DNA of 64,000 nucleotides from Bacillus pseudomycoides (GTDB lineage Bacteria > Bacillota > Bacilli > Bacillales > Bacillaceae_G), in the NCBI RefSeq assembly GCF_022811845.1, contig NZ_CP064266.1:2852001-2916000 (forward strand), written 5' to 3'. Position numbers and translations under genes: made by a program. A model generated the notes under the pieces. That model ran no database searches. It worked only from the letters and a program-made list of their open reading frames with translations, and was not told where the DNA came from. Of this stretch, positions 7,973 to 16,139 are shown piece by piece. How positions within the stretch are numbered: the stretch's first letter is position 1; every line of letters starts with the position of its first letter.

Positions 7973-7975
7973 TAG
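7930..7975. terminator. Terminator (bidirectional)
   Basis: AAGTCTCCTTTTCATTCATAAGGAGGCTT, with A-rich and T-rich flanks on both sides; it also ends the minus-strand gene at 8002. Confidence 0.85.
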
Positions 7976-8001
7976 GTTACATATAATAGACACGTTATGT
8001 T

Positions 8002-8241
8002 TTATAGTCTGTTTTCAACTTGTTGACAAATTTCATCTGTTGTTAAACCACTTGCCTTAATCACAGAACCTTTTGTAGATACATTACTGATTCCCATTAC
8101 ATTAGAATCCTGCCCGGTTACGACGCAACAATCGCATCCTTGCGCGTCATTTTCAGAGCGTAGTGAAATTACTTCATATCCTTTTTGTTGTAGTGCTTGT
8201 TGTACATCTGTTAAAGAATCTTCAACACCAATTTTCGCCAT
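8002..8241 (-). CDS. UPF0180 family protein (YkuS-like)
   Basis: A 79-residue cytoplasmic protein. Start ATG at 8241 with GGAGGTG 6 bases upstream. The pattern AKIGVEDSLTDVQQALQQKG, then EVISLRSENDAQGCDCCVVTGQDSNVMG, matches the YkuS/UPF0180 family; the conserved CDCCVVTG cysteines are present. The molecular function is unknown. Confidence 0.85.
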   Translation of the reverse strand: MAKIGVEDSLTDVQQALQQKGYEVISLRSENDAQGCDCCVVTGQDSNVMGISNVSTKGSVIKASGLTTDEICQQVENRL

Positions 8242-8350
8242 AATTTTCACCTCCTACCATCTAGTAATATGCTCAAATTTTTAGCGGATATTTATATATT
8301 TGAGAAAAAGATGATAGGGGATGTAAATTCAGGATAAGAGTGCTACTTTA

Positions 8351-8590
8351 TTAGTCGTTATATACACCAGTTAGCATTTGACTTACAAATTGATCATTTA
8401 ATTGATCTTGGGAAGAATCATCATTTGCTTGAATGTCAATTGAGGCGATAAAGTTGTTGTTCTGTTCTTCGTTTGGATACACCTCTACATAATTGTTAAA
8501 TTTACACAAACCTTTCGTGTCCATTAAATCAAATAGTTGTAACATTTCTACTACCTCTTGTCTTGTTCCTTTAATTTGTACACACGCCAT
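8351..8590 (-). CDS. Small protein of unknown function, possibly DUF3970-like
   Basis: 79 residues, ATG at 8590 with AAGGAGG 8 bases upstream. It opens ACVQIKGTRQEVVEMLQLFD, resembling the KGT-x-EEV start of the short DUF3970-type Bacillus proteins, and has an acidic C-terminal half rich in Asp, Gln and Asn. It is about 110 bases upstream of the ykuS-like gene on the same strand, possibly co-transcribed. Family assignment is tentative. Confidence 0.7.
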   Translation of the reverse strand: MACVQIKGTRQEVVEMLQLFDLMDTKGLCKFNNYVEVYPNEEQNNNFIASIDIQANDDSSQDQLNDQFVSQMLTGVYND

Positions 8591-8840
8591 ATTATTTTCC
8601 TCCTTCATTTGACAAGTTGTTTTTTTAAAATAGGATTATGAAAGTTACATGAAAAATATGATTGTTATTTTTATACAATATTAGTTTGCTTTTTCCCCCT
8701 TTTCAATCAAAATTCGTTTTTATTTCCGTATATACGAAAATGGACGTCCGTTTATTGAATACAATAGATTCGCATTATTTGACAAAAATCCTTCTTCTAA
8801 ACAAATATTTTTTAGGAAGAAAAATGGCGAAAAAATTTTT

Positions 8841-8863
8841 TTGACATTTTGTAAACGTTAACA
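8841..8863 (+). promoter_or_regulatory. TTGACA element and perfect cre-like site upstream of ilvE
   Basis: TGTAAACGTTAACA at 8850-8863 fits the catabolite response element consensus TGWAARCGYTWWCW at all 14 positions. A TTGACA hexamer lies just upstream (8841-8846), although no good -10 follows at 17 bases. In B. subtilis, CcpA activates the ilv-leu operon through an upstream cre; the same is inferred here, but repression by overlap with a promoter is equally possible. Confidence 0.65.
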
Positions 8864-8912
8864 ATGTTGATAAATCAATATAAATGAGTGTGTATATAGA
8901 TTAAAAATTATA

Positions 8913-8927
8913 AATTTTCTAAAAATT
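8913..8927 (+). promoter_or_regulatory. CodY-box-like site upstream of ilvE
   Basis: AATTTTCTAAAAATT matches the CodY consensus AATTTTCWGAAAATT at 14 of 15 positions. CodY senses branched-chain amino acids and GTP, so control of ilvE is expected. Confidence 0.65.
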
Positions 8928-9001
8928 AACTTGATTTATTTAAAAAGGAGAGTAAACTAGGAAACAATAAAAAATTCACAGAACATAGGGGGCGCTTTTA
9001 A

Positions 9002-9898
9002 GTGAATGAGCAATGGATTTTCTTAAATGGAGAATTTGTTCCAAAAGACGAAGCAAAAGTTTCAGTATATGATCATGGTTATTTATATGGCGATGGGGTG
9101 TTTGAAGGGATTCGTGTCTACAGTGGTAATGTCTTCAGACTTAAAGAACACCTTATTCGTTTATACGAGTCAGCAAAATCCATTATGTTGGAAATTCCAT
9201 ATACGTTAGAAGAAGTAACAAATATTGTTGTTGAAACAATTCGTCAAAATAAGCTATCGAACGGGTACATCCGTTTAGTAGTATCACGGGGAGCTGGGAA
9301 TCTTGGATTAGATCCTGATTCTTGTTCGAAACCGAATGTTGTTGTAATTGCGGAACAGTTATCTTTGTTTCCGTCTGAATATTACGAAAAAGGTATACCT
9401 GTTGTGACGGTTGCGACGCGTCGTAATCGCCCAGACGTATTAACACCACAAGTAAAGTCTTTGAACTATTTAAATAATATTTTAGTTCGAATTGAAGCAA
9501 AGCTGGCTGGCGTGCAAGAAGCACTTATGTTAAATGAGCAAGGTTATGTTGCAGAAGGATCTGGTGATAATGTTTTCATTGTAAAAGGAAATAAATTAAT
9601 TACACCGCCAAGTTCTGCAGGGGCATTAGAAGGTATTACAAGAAACGCTATCTTGGAAATTGGAGAAAAGCTTGGATATGACGTAAGAGAAGAATTATTT
9701 ACAAGACACGATGTATATGTAGCTGATGAAGTATTTTTAACAGGAACTGCCGCTGAAGTGATTGCAGTTACGACAGTGGATGGAAGAGCGATTGGAGCTG
9801 GAAAAACAGGTCCACATACAAATCGGTTATTGGAAGAGTTTCGTAAATTAGTTGTAGAAGATGGAGAGAAAATTTACGAAGAAAATAAAGTTGGATGA
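9002..9898 (+). CDS. ilvE: Branched-chain amino acid aminotransferase
   Basis: A fold-type IV PLP enzyme that interconverts Ile, Leu and Val with their 2-keto acids, the last step of branched-chain synthesis. 298 residues, GTG start after AGGGGGCGC. Visible landmarks: YLYGDGVFEGIRVY near residue 27, the PLP lysine region TPQVKSLNYLNNILVRIEA near residue 155, EGSGDNVFIVKG, and AGALEGITRNAILE with FLTGTAAEVI. It precedes the T-box leader of ilvB, so it is probably expressed from its own CodY/CcpA-controlled promoter, with or without read-through. Confidence 0.95.
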   Translation: MNEQWIFLNGEFVPKDEAKVSVYDHGYLYGDGVFEGIRVYSGNVFRLKEHLIRLYESAKSIMLEIPYTLEEVTNIVVETIRQNKLSNGYIRLVVSRGAGNLGLDPDSCSKPNVVVIAEQLSLFPSEYYEKGIPVVTVATRRNRPDVLTPQVKSLNYLNNILVRIEAKLAGVQEALMLNEQGYVAEGSGDNVFIVKGNKLITPPSSAGALEGITRNAILEIGEKLGYDVREELFTRHDVYVADEVFLTGTAAEVIAVTTVDGRAIGAGKTGPHTNRLLEEFRKLVVEDGEKIYEENKVG

Positions 9899-9939
9899 TA
9901 GAAGCGTAATGAATTATAAATTTGTAAAGCGTTGATAGG

Positions 9940-10187
9940 GAGGAGTAGTTGATTGTGAAGCCTCACAGAGAGTCGGTGGTTGCTGGAAACCGATGGTTCA
10001 CGTCGACGAACATCGCCCTTGAGTGCTAAGCTGAAGCGTTTGTCTAGGCTTAGACGGTAGCTCCGTTATTAGCTAGACTCATCCCCTGAGTCACTGAGGC
10101 AAGAAGTATTCTTGCAAAGAAGGGTGGTACCACGAAATCTTTCGTCCCTTCAGCACATAGCTGGAGTGTGGACGTAGGATTTTTTTA
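9940..10187 (+). ncRNA. T-box leader, specifier ATC (isoleucine)
   Basis: Stem I elements AGAGAG at 9967 and the apical TTGCTGGAAACCGA are present. The specifier loop GAAC-ATC-GCC places an Ile codon at 10012-10014. The T-box AGGGTGGTACCACGAAA is at 10120-10136, and the terminator CGTCC...GGACG ends in ATTTTTTT. When uncharged tRNA-Ile binds, the antiterminator forms and ilvB and downstream genes are transcribed. The specifier is read by position, not verified by folding. Confidence 0.92.
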
Positions 10188-10223
10188 TTGCATAAAAAGT
10201 TTTTAAGGAGGTTTAAAAGAGAG

Positions 10224-11924
10224 ATGTCTTCGAAAACGGAAGAGAAAATGGCAACTGGTGCACAGCTGTTGTTAGAGTCGCTAGGAAAAGAAGAGGTAGA
10301 AGTTATTTTTGGTTATCCTGGAGGGGCTGTTCTACCGCTATATGATGCGATTTATGATTGTGAAATTCCTCATATTTTAACGAGGCATGAACAAGGGGCG
10401 ATTCATGCAGCAGAAGGATATGCGCGCGTTACTGGGAAACCGGGTGTTGTGATTGCGACAAGCGGTCCGGGTGCAACAAATGTGATTACTGGTCTTGCAG
10501 ATGCAATGATTGATTCGCTACCACTTGTTGTTTTCACAGGTCAAGTAGCTACAACGTTAATCGGAAGTGATGCTTTCCAGGAAGCGGATATTATGGGGCT
10601 CACGATGCCAGTAACTAAGCATAATTATCAAGTGCGCAGGGCATCGGATTTACCAAGAATTATTAAAGAGGCATTTCATATTGCACAAACGGGCCGACCA
10701 GGACCAGTCGTTATTGATCTTCCTAAAAACATGGTAGTAGAAAAAGGAGAACGATGTAGTGACGTGCAAATGGATTTACCAGGCTATCAACCAAACTATG
10801 AGCCCAATCTACTTCAAATTAACAAGTTATTACAAGCGATTGATGTTGCAGAAAAGCCGCTGATTTTAGCTGGAGCAGGTGTATTGCATGCGAAAGCCTC
10901 GCAAGAATTAACAGATTTTGCACGAATGCACTGTATACCTGTGGTGCATACACTTCTTGGTCTAGGTGGATTTCCGCCAAGTGATCCATTATTTCTAGGA
11001 ATGGGAGGGATGCATGGTTCATACACGGCAAACATGGCTTTATATGAGTGTGATTTGCTCATAAATATTGGTGCGAGATTCGATGATCGTCTCACGGGGA
11101 ATTTGGAATATTTTGCAAAAAGGGCTATGGTCGCGCATATCGATATTGACCCAGCAGAGATTGGGAAAAATGTTCCTACAGAAATTCCGATTGTAGCTAG
11201 TGCGAAGCATGCTTTGCAGGCATTGCTAGAGTGTAAGGGGAGAAAAGAAAATCATAGTGCATGGTTATCACTTTTAAAAAGCAGAAAAGAACAATATCCA
11301 TTTTTCTATGATCAAGATTCTGAAGTGATCAAACCGCAAGCGGCAATTGATATGTTATATGAAATTACAAAAGGAACAGCAATTGTCACGACTGACGTTG
11401 GTCAGCATCAAATGTGGGCCGCTCAATATTACCCACTGAAAGACCCAGATAAGTGGGTAACATCAGGGGGGCTTGGCACAATGGGATTTGGATTTCCAGC
11501 TGCTATTGGTGCGCAAATTGCAAGACCCAAAGAATTAGTTGTAGCGGTTGTTGGTGATGCGGGCTTTCAAATGACATTACAAGAACTGAGTGTATTGAAA
11601 GAACATTCCTTGCCAGTTAAAGTTTTGATTTTAAATAATGAGGCGTTAGGAATGGTAAGACAGTGGCAAGATGAATTTTATAACCAAAGATATTCGCACT
11701 CGTTGCTTTCTTGTCAACCGGATTTTGTAGCACTAGCCCATGCATACGGAATAAAAGGGATACGAATTGAAAATCCGTTACTTGCGAAGGAGCAGTTGCA
11801 AGAAGCGATCGATTTGCAAGAGCCAGTTGTAATTGATTGCAGAGTATTACAGTCTGAAAAAGTTATGCCGATGGTTGCTCCAGGAAAAGGGGTTCACCAA
11901 ATGGAGGGGGTGGAAAAGAAATGA
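10224..11924 (+). CDS. ilvB: Acetolactate synthase, large catalytic subunit
   Basis: ThDP-dependent enzyme condensing two pyruvates to acetolactate, or pyruvate and 2-oxobutyrate to acetohydroxybutyrate. 566 residues from ATG 10224, which is preferred over the in-frame start at 10188 inside the leader; AAGGAGG is 12 bases upstream. Landmarks: the ThDP glutamate in TRHEQGAIHAAEGYAR, FTGQV, the FAD-contact IGARFDDR, and the ThDP motif VVGDAGFQMTLQEL ending near EALGMVRQWQ. It overlaps ilvN by 4 bases (ATGA), indicating translational coupling. Confidence 0.97.
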   Translation: MSSKTEEKMATGAQLLLESLGKEEVEVIFGYPGGAVLPLYDAIYDCEIPHILTRHEQGAIHAAEGYARVTGKPGVVIATSGPGATNVITGLADAMIDSLPLVVFTGQVATTLIGSDAFQEADIMGLTMPVTKHNYQVRRASDLPRIIKEAFHIAQTGRPGPVVIDLPKNMVVEKGERCSDVQMDLPGYQPNYEPNLLQINKLLQAIDVAEKPLILAGAGVLHAKASQELTDFARMHCIPVVHTLLGLGGFPPSDPLFLGMGGMHGSYTANMALYECDLLINIGARFDDRLTGNLEYFAKRAMVAHIDIDPAEIGKNVPTEIPIVASAKHALQALLECKGRKENHSAWLSLLKSRKEQYPFFYDQDSEVIKPQAAIDMLYEITKGTAIVTTDVGQHQMWAAQYYPLKDPDKWVTSGGLGTMGFGFPAAIGAQIARPKELVVAVVGDAGFQMTLQELSVLKEHSLPVKVLILNNEALGMVRQWQDEFYNQRYSHSLLSCQPDFVALAHAYGIKGIRIENPLLAKEQLQEAIDLQEPVVIDCRVLQSEKVMPMVAPGKGVHQMEGVEKK

Positions 11925-12433
11925 AAAGGATTGTTACGGCGACAGTTCGAAATCAAAGTGGGGTTTTAAATCGGATTACGGGTGTTATGACCAGGAGACA
12001 TTTTAATATTGAAAGTATTTCTGTTGGACATACAGAGTCATCCGATATTTCACGAATGACATTTGTTGTTCATGTTGAAAGCGAACAACAAGTGGAGCAG
12101 CTCATTAAGCAACTTCATAAACAAATTGATGTGTTGAAAGTATCTGATATTACAGAAGAAGCGATGATTGCGAGGGAGCTAGCTCTTATTAAAGTAGCGA
12201 CAACAAGTGTATCGAGAGCTGAATTATATAGTTTAATTGAACCGTTTCGAGCCGCTGTAATAGATGTTGGGAAGGATTCCATCGTCGTACAAGTAACAGG
12301 TACGCAAGAAAAGGTAGAAGCGTTAATTGAACTCTTGCGCCCATATGGATTAAAGGAAATTGCAAGAACAGGTGTTACAGCATTTACACGTAGCATGAAA
12401 AAACAAGACAAACAAATTATGTTAATTCATTAA
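11921..12433 (+). CDS. ilvN: Acetolactate synthase, small regulatory subunit
   Basis: 170-residue ACT-domain subunit that stimulates IlvB and confers valine feedback inhibition. The ACT domain is plain from residue 2 (RIVTATVRNQSGVLNRITGV, then RRHFNIESISVG), followed by the family C-terminal domain (ARELALIKVAT, GLKEIARTGVTAFTR). The start overlaps the ilvB stop. Confidence 0.96.
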   Translation: MKRIVTATVRNQSGVLNRITGVMTRRHFNIESISVGHTESSDISRMTFVVHVESEQQVEQLIKQLHKQIDVLKVSDITEEAMIARELALIKVATTSVSRAELYSLIEPFRAAVIDVGKDSIVVQVTGTQEKVEALIELLRPYGLKEIARTGVTAFTRSMKKQDKQIMLIH

Positions 12434-12459
12434 TCATGTAAATATAGGGGGAAAAGAAA

Positions 12460-13470
12460 ATGGCAAAAGTTTATTATGAGAAAGATGTAACGGTAAATGT
12501 ATTAACGGGGAAGAGAGTAGCGATTGTAGGGTATGGTTCACAAGGTCACGCTCATGCACAAAACTTACGCGATAATGGTTTTGAAGTAATAGTTGGGCTA
12601 AGGCCAGGGAAGTCATGGGAAAAGGCGAAAGAAGATGGTTTTTCTGTATATCCAGTCGCGGAGGCAGCAAAGTTTGCTGATGTAGTAATGATTCTACTTC
12701 CAGATGAATTGCAACCGGAAGTATATGAAGCAGAAATTGAACCGAATTTACAAGCTGGGAATTCACTCGTGTTCGCACATGGATTTAATATTCATTTTAA
12801 TCAAGTTACACCACCAGAAGATGTAGATGTATTTCTAGTAGCACCGAAAGGACCAGGACATTTAGTACGTCGCACATTTACCGAGGGCGGAGCTGTTCCA
12901 GCGTTATTTGCCGTATATCAAGATGCTACTGGAACGGCAACTGAAAAAGCACTGTCTTACGCAGATGGAATTGGAGCAACAAGGGCTGGAGTATTAGAAA
13001 CTACATTTAAAGAAGAAACAGAAACGGATCTATTTGGAGAACAAGCCGTGCTTTGCGGAGGTGTTACAGCACTTGTAAAAGCAGGATTTGAAACATTAGT
13101 AGATGCTGGTTACCAGCCAGAACTTGCTTATTTTGAATGTTTGCATGAACTAAAACTTATTGTTGATCTTATGTATGAAGGTGGACTTGAAAATATGAGA
13201 TATTCCGTTTCTGATACAGCACAGTGGGGAGATTTTGTATCAGGACCACGTGTTGTAACAGAACATACGAAGAAAGCGATGGGTGAAGTGTTAAAAGAAA
13301 TTCAAGATGGTACATTTGCAAGAGGCTGGATTGCGGAACATAAAGCAGGTAAACCACATTTTCATGCAACGAATGCTAAGGAGAATGAACATCAAATTGA
13401 AGTTGTTGGACGTAAATTACGTGACATGATGCCGTTTGTACAACCGAAAGTAAAGGCGGAGGTTAAATAA
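12460..13470 (+). CDS. ilvC: Ketol-acid reductoisomerase (NADP+), class I
   Basis: Mg2+- and NADPH-dependent isomerisation and reduction of acetolactate and acetohydroxybutyrate. 336 residues, short (class I) form. The Rossmann motif VGYGSQGHAHAQNLRDNG and the metal-binding acidic residues in ETETDLFGEQAVLCGG and YFECLHELKLIVDLMYEGG are intact. Ribosome binding site AGGGGGAAAAG. Sits between ilvN and leuA, 1 base before leuA. Confidence 0.97.
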   Translation: MAKVYYEKDVTVNVLTGKRVAIVGYGSQGHAHAQNLRDNGFEVIVGLRPGKSWEKAKEDGFSVYPVAEAAKFADVVMILLPDELQPEVYEAEIEPNLQAGNSLVFAHGFNIHFNQVTPPEDVDVFLVAPKGPGHLVRRTFTEGGAVPALFAVYQDATGTATEKALSYADGIGATRAGVLETTFKEETETDLFGEQAVLCGGVTALVKAGFETLVDAGYQPELAYFECLHELKLIVDLMYEGGLENMRYSVSDTAQWGDFVSGPRVVTEHTKKAMGEVLKEIQDGTFARGWIAEHKAGKPHFHATNAKENEHQIEVVGRKLRDMMPFVQPKVKAEVK

Positions 13471-13471
13471 T

Positions 13472-14992
13472 ATGAAACAGATTTTGTTCATGGATACGAC
13501 GCTTCGTGATGGCGAACAATCACCCGGAGTCAATTTAAATGAACAAGAAAAATTACAGATTGCCAGGCAGTTAGAAAAACTCGGAATTCATGTAATGGAA
13601 GCGGGATTTGCAGCAGCTTCTGAAGGTGATTTTCATTCAGTAAAACGTATTGCAGAAACGATTCAAAATGCTTCCGTTATGAGTCTAGCGAGGGCAAAGG
13701 AAAGTGATATTCAAAGAGCATATGAAGCGGTAAAAGGTGCGGTATCTCCGAGATTACATGTTTTTTTAGCAACGAGTGATATTCATATGAAATATAAGCT
13801 TTGTATGTCAAAAGAAGATGTATTAGATAGTATTCATCGCTCTGTCACTTTAGGGAAGTCTTTATTCCCGACAGTGCAATTTTCGGCAGAAGATGCAACG
13901 AGAACGGCTCGGCCTTTTTTAGCAGAAGCTGTAGAAGTTGCGATTCGTGCTGGAGCGGATGTTATTAATATTCCTGATACAGTTGGCTATACGAACCCTG
14001 AAGAATATTATTCTCTTTTTAAATACTTACAAGAATCTGTTCCTTCTTATGAAAAAACCATTTTCTCTTGTCATTGTCATGATGATCTTGGTATGGCAGT
14101 AGCAAATTCATTGGCGGCTATTGAAGGAGGCGCACTGCAAGTAGAAGGTACAATAAATGGAATTGGAGAGCGTGCAGGCAATGCTGCTTTAGAAGAAGTA
14201 GCAGTAGCTTTGCATATTCGGAGAGACTATTATGAAGCCCGGCCTTCTATGGTATTGAAAGAGATTAAAGCAACAAGTACATTGGTAAGCCGATTAACGG
14301 GTATGATTGTTCCGAAAAACAAGGCAATTGTTGGAGCGAATGCATTTGCACATGAATCAGGTATTCATCAAGATGGTGTATTAAAAGAAGTAACAACATA
14401 TGAAATCATTGAACCAGAACTAATTGGTGAATCGCAAAATTTATTTGTACTTGGAAAGCATTCTGGTCGTCACGCTTTTACTGAAAAAATGAAGGAACTT
14501 GGTTATGATTTTACGGAGGAAGAGCGAGATATGGCATTCAGTGCATTTAAGAGATTAGCAGATCGTAAAAAAGAGATTACAGAAGAAGATTTACGTGCGT
14601 TAGTGCTAGGAGAAACGGCATTTTCAACACAGCAGTATAACATTAAACAACTGCAAGTACATTTTGTCTCAAACAGTACGCAATGTGCAACAGTTGCACT
14701 GGAAGATGAGGAAGGTAATGTGTACGAAGATGCAGCAACAGGGGCAGGAAGTATTGAGTCAATTTATAATGCAATTCAAAGAATTTTAGGACTGGAATGT
14801 GAATTAGCAGATTATCGGATTCAATCCATTACACAAGGTCAGGATGCACTAGCACATGTTCATGTTGAATTGAAAGAAGGAACTCATCAAGTTGCGGGCT
14901 TTGGTGTTGCACAAGATGTATTAGAAGCATCGGCAAGAGCCTATGTGCATGCAGCAGGAAAATTAAAGGCTTTGTTATTGCTTGCAAAATAA
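13472..14992 (+). CDS. leuA: 2-isopropylmalate synthase
   Basis: Condenses acetyl-CoA with 2-oxoisovalerate, the first committed step of leucine synthesis, and is feedback-inhibited by leucine. 506 residues. Catalytic TIM barrel begins FMDTTLRDGEQSPGVNL; metal ligands in FSCHCHDDLGMAVANS; linker with AFAHESGIHQDG; C-terminal regulatory domain with TGAGSIESIYNAI. The start is one base after the ilvC stop, with its ribosome binding site (AAGGCGGAGG) inside ilvC. Confidence 0.97.
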   Translation: MKQILFMDTTLRDGEQSPGVNLNEQEKLQIARQLEKLGIHVMEAGFAAASEGDFHSVKRIAETIQNASVMSLARAKESDIQRAYEAVKGAVSPRLHVFLATSDIHMKYKLCMSKEDVLDSIHRSVTLGKSLFPTVQFSAEDATRTARPFLAEAVEVAIRAGADVINIPDTVGYTNPEEYYSLFKYLQESVPSYEKTIFSCHCHDDLGMAVANSLAAIEGGALQVEGTINGIGERAGNAALEEVAVALHIRRDYYEARPSMVLKEIKATSTLVSRLTGMIVPKNKAIVGANAFAHESGIHQDGVLKEVTTYEIIEPELIGESQNLFVLGKHSGRHAFTEKMKELGYDFTEEERDMAFSAFKRLADRKKEITEEDLRALVLGETAFSTQQYNIKQLQVHFVSNSTQCATVALEDEEGNVYEDAATGAGSIESIYNAIQRILGLECELADYRIQSITQGQDALAHVHVELKEGTHQVAGFGVAQDVLEASARAYVHAAGKLKALLLLAK

Positions 14993-14999
14993 TGTTTGA

Positions 15000-15023
15000 G
15001 AAGTGGGGGATCTCCCCCGCTTC
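15000..15023 (+). promoter_or_regulatory. GC-rich hairpin between leuA and leuB
   Basis: GAAGTGGGGGATCTCCCCCGCTTC forms a nearly perfect 11-bp stem with no following T-run. It lies in the only sizeable gap of the ilvB-leuD transcript and may act as an RNA processing or stability element, or a weak transcriptional pause. Confidence 0.5.
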
Positions 15024-15074
15024 ACTCGATAGAATTCAGAATAATCAGTAAAATACAAAAAGGGGTGCTGATCA

Positions 15075-16139
15075 TTGGAAAAACGTATTGTTTGCTTAGC
15101 GGGTGACGGTGTTGGACCAGAGATTATGGAGAGTGCAAAGAAAGTATTAAACATGATAGAAAGATTATATGGTCACCATTTTTATTTACAAGATGAACAA
15201 TTTGGGGGAGCTGCGATTGATTCGTGTGGGCAACCATTACCATCAAGAACCTTAGCTTCATGTTTAGCAAGTGATGCTGTATTACTAGGTTCAGTTGGTG
15301 GATCGCGCTGGGACGAAGCGAAAGAAAGGCCGGAAAAAGGATTGCTGGCGCTTCGAAAAGGACTTGGTGTATTTGCTAATGTTCGTCCTGTCACTGTAGA
15401 TGCAGCAACGGCCCATTTATCCCCATTGAAGGCGGCCGATGAGGTGGATTTTGTTGTCGTTCGTGAATTAACGGGTGGGATTTATTTCTCCTTTCCAAAA
15501 GAAAAAACAGAAGAGGTAGCAACAGATACGCTAACTTATCACCGTCATGAAATTGAACGTATTGTTTCATACGCTTTTCAATTGGCAAGTAAACGTCGTA
15601 AAAACGTCACTTCTATTGATAAAGCAAATGTTTTAGAGTCGAGTAAACTTTGGAGGGAAGTAACAGAAGAAGTAGCGCTACGCTATCCGAATATTGAACT
15701 TGAACATATTTTAGTAGACGCAGCAGCTATGGAATTGATTCGTAACCCAGGAAGGTTTGACGTTATTGTAACAGAGAATTTATTTGGTGATATTTTAAGT
15801 GATGAGGCCTCTGTATTAGCGGGGTCGCTCGGGATGCTTCCATCGGCAAGTCATGCAGAAAATGGACCTTCGCTATATGAACCAATTCATGGATCAGCGC
15901 CAGATATTGCAGGGAAAAACAAAGTGAATCCAATTGCGATGATGCGTTCAGTTGCAATGATGCTTGGACAATCTTTTGACTTAAGAAGAGAAGGAGAAGC
16001 AATCGAAGAAGCGATTTTCGCAGTCCTTCGATCTGGGAAATGTACAGCTGATATAGGTGGAAATGAAACAACAACCTCTTTTACAAAGTGTGTACTACAA
16101 GAAATGGAAGAACAAGCATTAGTAGGGAGAGGAAGATAA
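15075..16139 (+). CDS. leuB: 3-isopropylmalate dehydrogenase
   Basis: NAD+-dependent oxidative decarboxylation of 3-isopropylmalate. 354 residues, TTG start after AAAGGGGTG. Landmarks: LAGDGVGPEIM at the N-terminus, LRKGLGVFANVRPV, the NAD and metal region DIVTENLFGDILSDEAS-like (here VIVTENLFGDILSDEASVL), and EPIHGSAPDIAGKNKVNP. Its stop overlaps the leuC start by one base. Confidence 0.96.
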   Translation: MEKRIVCLAGDGVGPEIMESAKKVLNMIERLYGHHFYLQDEQFGGAAIDSCGQPLPSRTLASCLASDAVLLGSVGGSRWDEAKERPEKGLLALRKGLGVFANVRPVTVDAATAHLSPLKAADEVDFVVVRELTGGIYFSFPKEKTEEVATDTLTYHRHEIERIVSYAFQLASKRRKNVTSIDKANVLESSKLWREVTEEVALRYPNIELEHILVDAAAMELIRNPGRFDVIVTENLFGDILSDEASVLAGSLGMLPSASHAENGPSLYEPIHGSAPDIAGKNKVNPIAMMRSVAMMLGQSFDLRREGEAIEEAIFAVLRSGKCTADIGGNETTTSFTKCVLQEMEEQALVGRGR

